Source: Cyclobacteriaceae bacterium
GTDB lineage: Bacteria > Bacteroidota > Bacteroidia > Cytophagales > Cyclobacteriaceae
DNA: 7,876 nt
Direction: 5' to 3'
Assembly: GCA_025455445.1 (NCBI GenBank)
Contig: JALOMN010000138.1
Span: 1 to 7,876, forward strand
Both the position numbers and the translations under genes were made by a program. Every line of letters starts with the position of its first letter. Within the stretch, counting starts at the first letter, position 1. Under the pieces are notes generated by a model. That model searched no databases. It was not told where the DNA came from and saw only the letters and a list, made by a program, of their open reading frames with translations. Of this stretch, positions 6,826-7,876 are shown one piece after another.

Positions 6826-7620
6826 CTAAATCTGCTCTTGTAACAACAAAGCTGCACAGGTAGTGGCTAATAATATCCGTTGTTCGGGTGTCAATGGTTT
6901 TAAAAATACCACTCCGTTATCAATCATCGATACTGCTGCCACGGGCTCACCTTCCTTTGTGAAAATTTCAAATCCTATCGAGCCAAACGGGATGGTGCTT
7001 ACTTTACCTTTTTTGGTTACTACTTTTTGAGCTGGCTTGATTTGATAATATTCATCGGCACTTTTAATCAGGTAGCCGGCATATGATTTCGGTTTCTCCT
7101 GCACGGCAACGTTATCTAGTAAAAGCTCCCATCGGGTGGTGGCTTGTGCATCATAAATCAATGCATAAAATGTATTCGAATTTTTATCACCAATTTCCAA
7201 CCAACTGCTGGAAATATTTAGTGGACTATTAGGATTATCTCCAATAATAAAGTCGCGTGAATTAATTTTAGAAACACAATACGCTCTGCCTTGCAATCCA
7301 CTGCTATCCTGCAATGAGAAATATAGTGTCTGGTTCTTCTTAACACGGTTGCTACCAATTATTTTTTGAAACTGGGCATCGGTAGGAATGCCATAAGACA
7401 TTCCAGAAAATACAGTTGAACCTTTCGTCCAGGAGCGATCAATCAACAGTGTTTTATACTCGCCAAAAGAAAGTTTCTGGTTGATTAAAATACCTTGTCT
7501 GCCTTTCACAGTATATTCAGACACGTCTTTCCACTCTTCTCCGGTAAGCGCAAGTTTCATGGATTGAGAATAACCCGTAATAGAAAGCAAAATCAAAATT
7601 ATTGTGATGTATGGTTTCAT
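6826..7620 (-). CDS. Secreted protein of unknown function
   Basis: I do not recognise the family. The 264-residue product starts with a Sec signal peptide (MKPYITIILILLSITGYS, then QS), so it is probably periplasmic or exported; there is no lipobox cysteine and no visible type IX sorting tail. The mature part is rich in short strand-like stretches (YTVKGRQGILINQKLSFGEY, 36-55; FYALIYD, 151-157; RWELLLDN, 163-170; FGSIGFEIFTKEGEPVAAVS, 212-231), suggesting a mostly beta fold. It ends with a helix-like tail LTPEQRILLATTCAALLLQE (243-262); I have an impression that similar hydrophobic tails end other Bacteroidota secreted proteins, but cannot confirm it. The start is fixed by the signal peptide, and the stop is TAG. 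The gene follows another leftward gene by 57 bp, with a hairpin between them, and precedes the 335-bp gap, so it may be transcribed alone or with its upstream neighbour. Confidence 0.8.
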   Translation of the reverse strand: MKPYITIILILLSITGYSQSMKLALTGEEWKDVSEYTVKGRQGILINQKLSFGEYKTLLIDRSWTKGSTVFSGMSYGIPTDAQFQKIIGSNRVKKNQTLYFSLQDSSGLQGRAYCVSKINSRDFIIGDNPNSPLNISSSWLEIGDKNSNTFYALIYDAQATTRWELLLDNVAVQEKPKSYAGYLIKSADEYYQIKPAQKVVTKKGKVSTIPFGSIGFEIFTKEGEPVAAVSMIDNGVVFLKPLTPEQRILLATTCAALLLQEQI

Positions 7621-7628
7621 ATAAAGAA

Positions 7629-7653
7629 TTAAAGACCAGTTTCCGGTTTTTAA
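7629..7653 (-). terminator. Hairpin just upstream of the secreted protein gene
   Basis: On the minus strand TTAAAAACCGG (7653-7643) pairs with CTGGTCTTTAA (7639-7629) around an AAA loop: an 11-bp stem with one G-U and one A-C mismatch. A T-rich TTCTTTAT follows, then directly the ATG of the secreted protein gene. It could terminate the upstream leftward gene, or act as a 5' leader structure only 8 bases before the start codon. The pairing is seen; the choice of role is open. Confidence 0.45.
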
Positions 7654-7677
7654 ATTATACTATAATTAACTCCAATA

Positions 7678-7876
7678 TCATAGAGGTTGAAGTGCATCTT
7701 GTCCGGCCACAATTTTCATGTTCAGGGTGGTCATGAATGCATAATCATGAATTATAAATTGCTCATTAGTCTGATCAAATGAAACTCTGATCCATCCGTA
7801 GTGATAGCCCTTGTCGCGCAAATAAAAACGAATACCCACAAATTGATTATTCGCTTCCTTCCAATCACCACTCCAG
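7678..7876 (-). CDS. C-terminal end of an unidentified, probably secreted protein (partial)
   Basis: Reading leftward from the window edge, one frame is open for 65 codons and ends in TGA at 7678-7680. The visible residues include FVGIRFYLRDKGYHYGWIRVS, then FIIHDYAFMTTLNMKIVAGQ near the end (the first segment corresponds to residues 12-32 of the fragment). From family knowledge, the pattern 'GIRF...YGWIR...I-DYA....I-AG' is common at the end of secreted beta-rich proteins in Bacteroidota and other bacteria, but I cannot name a family. The start and most of the gene lie beyond the window. It is 57 bp upstream of the secreted protein gene on the same strand, with the hairpin at 7629-7653 between them. 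The aromatic and glycine-rich composition makes a chance open frame unlikely. Confidence 0.65.
   Translation of the reverse strand, partial: WSGDWKEANNQFVGIRFYLRDKGYHYGWIRVSFDQTNEQFIIHDYAFMTTLNMKIVAGQDALQPL

Overview
The window looks like chromosomal DNA of a member of the Bacteroidota, probably Cytophagales-like. It is fairly AT-rich. It encodes a secreted aminopeptidase P, a Bacteroidota-style orphan FtsX/MacB-type permease of about 800 residues, and small secreted proteins of unknown family. Upstream regions contain TAnnTTTG-like promoter boxes and lack clear Shine-Dalgarno sequences. No rRNA, tRNA, CRISPR array, transposase or phage gene was seen.

Layout. (1) Positions 1-72 hold the first 21-24 codons of a leftward gene cut by the window edge. 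Its hydrophobic start resembles membrane-anchored AraC-type regulators, and a good Bacteroidota promoter lies just upstream. (2) Positions 200-3886 hold three rightward genes that look like an operon: a secreted Xaa-Pro aminopeptidase, an AspT/YidE/YbjL-type transporter with two RCK_C domains, and a GNAT acetyltransferase. A strong 17-bp hairpin that starts in the aminopeptidase stop codon separates the first two; only 24 bp separate the last two. (3) Positions 4004-6490 hold a leftward MacB/FtsX-type ABC permease, convergent with the acetyltransferase. (4) Positions 6491-6825 are a gene-free gap with several inverted repeats. (5) Positions 6826-7620 hold a leftward secreted protein of unknown function. 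(6) Positions 7678-7876 hold the 3' end of another leftward gene, which was found by direct translation.

How the genes may work together. Peptide trimming at prolyl bonds in the periplasm, a predicted amino-acid or dicarboxylate antiporter, and a small acetyltransferase would fit a modest peptide and amino-acid use module, but this is inference from order and spacing alone. The permease has no ATPase partner in the window.

The most notable feature is an exact 48-bp in-frame tandem duplication inside the permease (5499-5595). It repeats 16 residues of the second transmembrane helix and puts an extra arginine in the middle of a long hydrophobic stretch. It is either a very recent mutation or an assembly artefact. 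Otherwise the region looks like ordinary housekeeping and accessory chromosome; I found no convincing undescribed multi-gene system.
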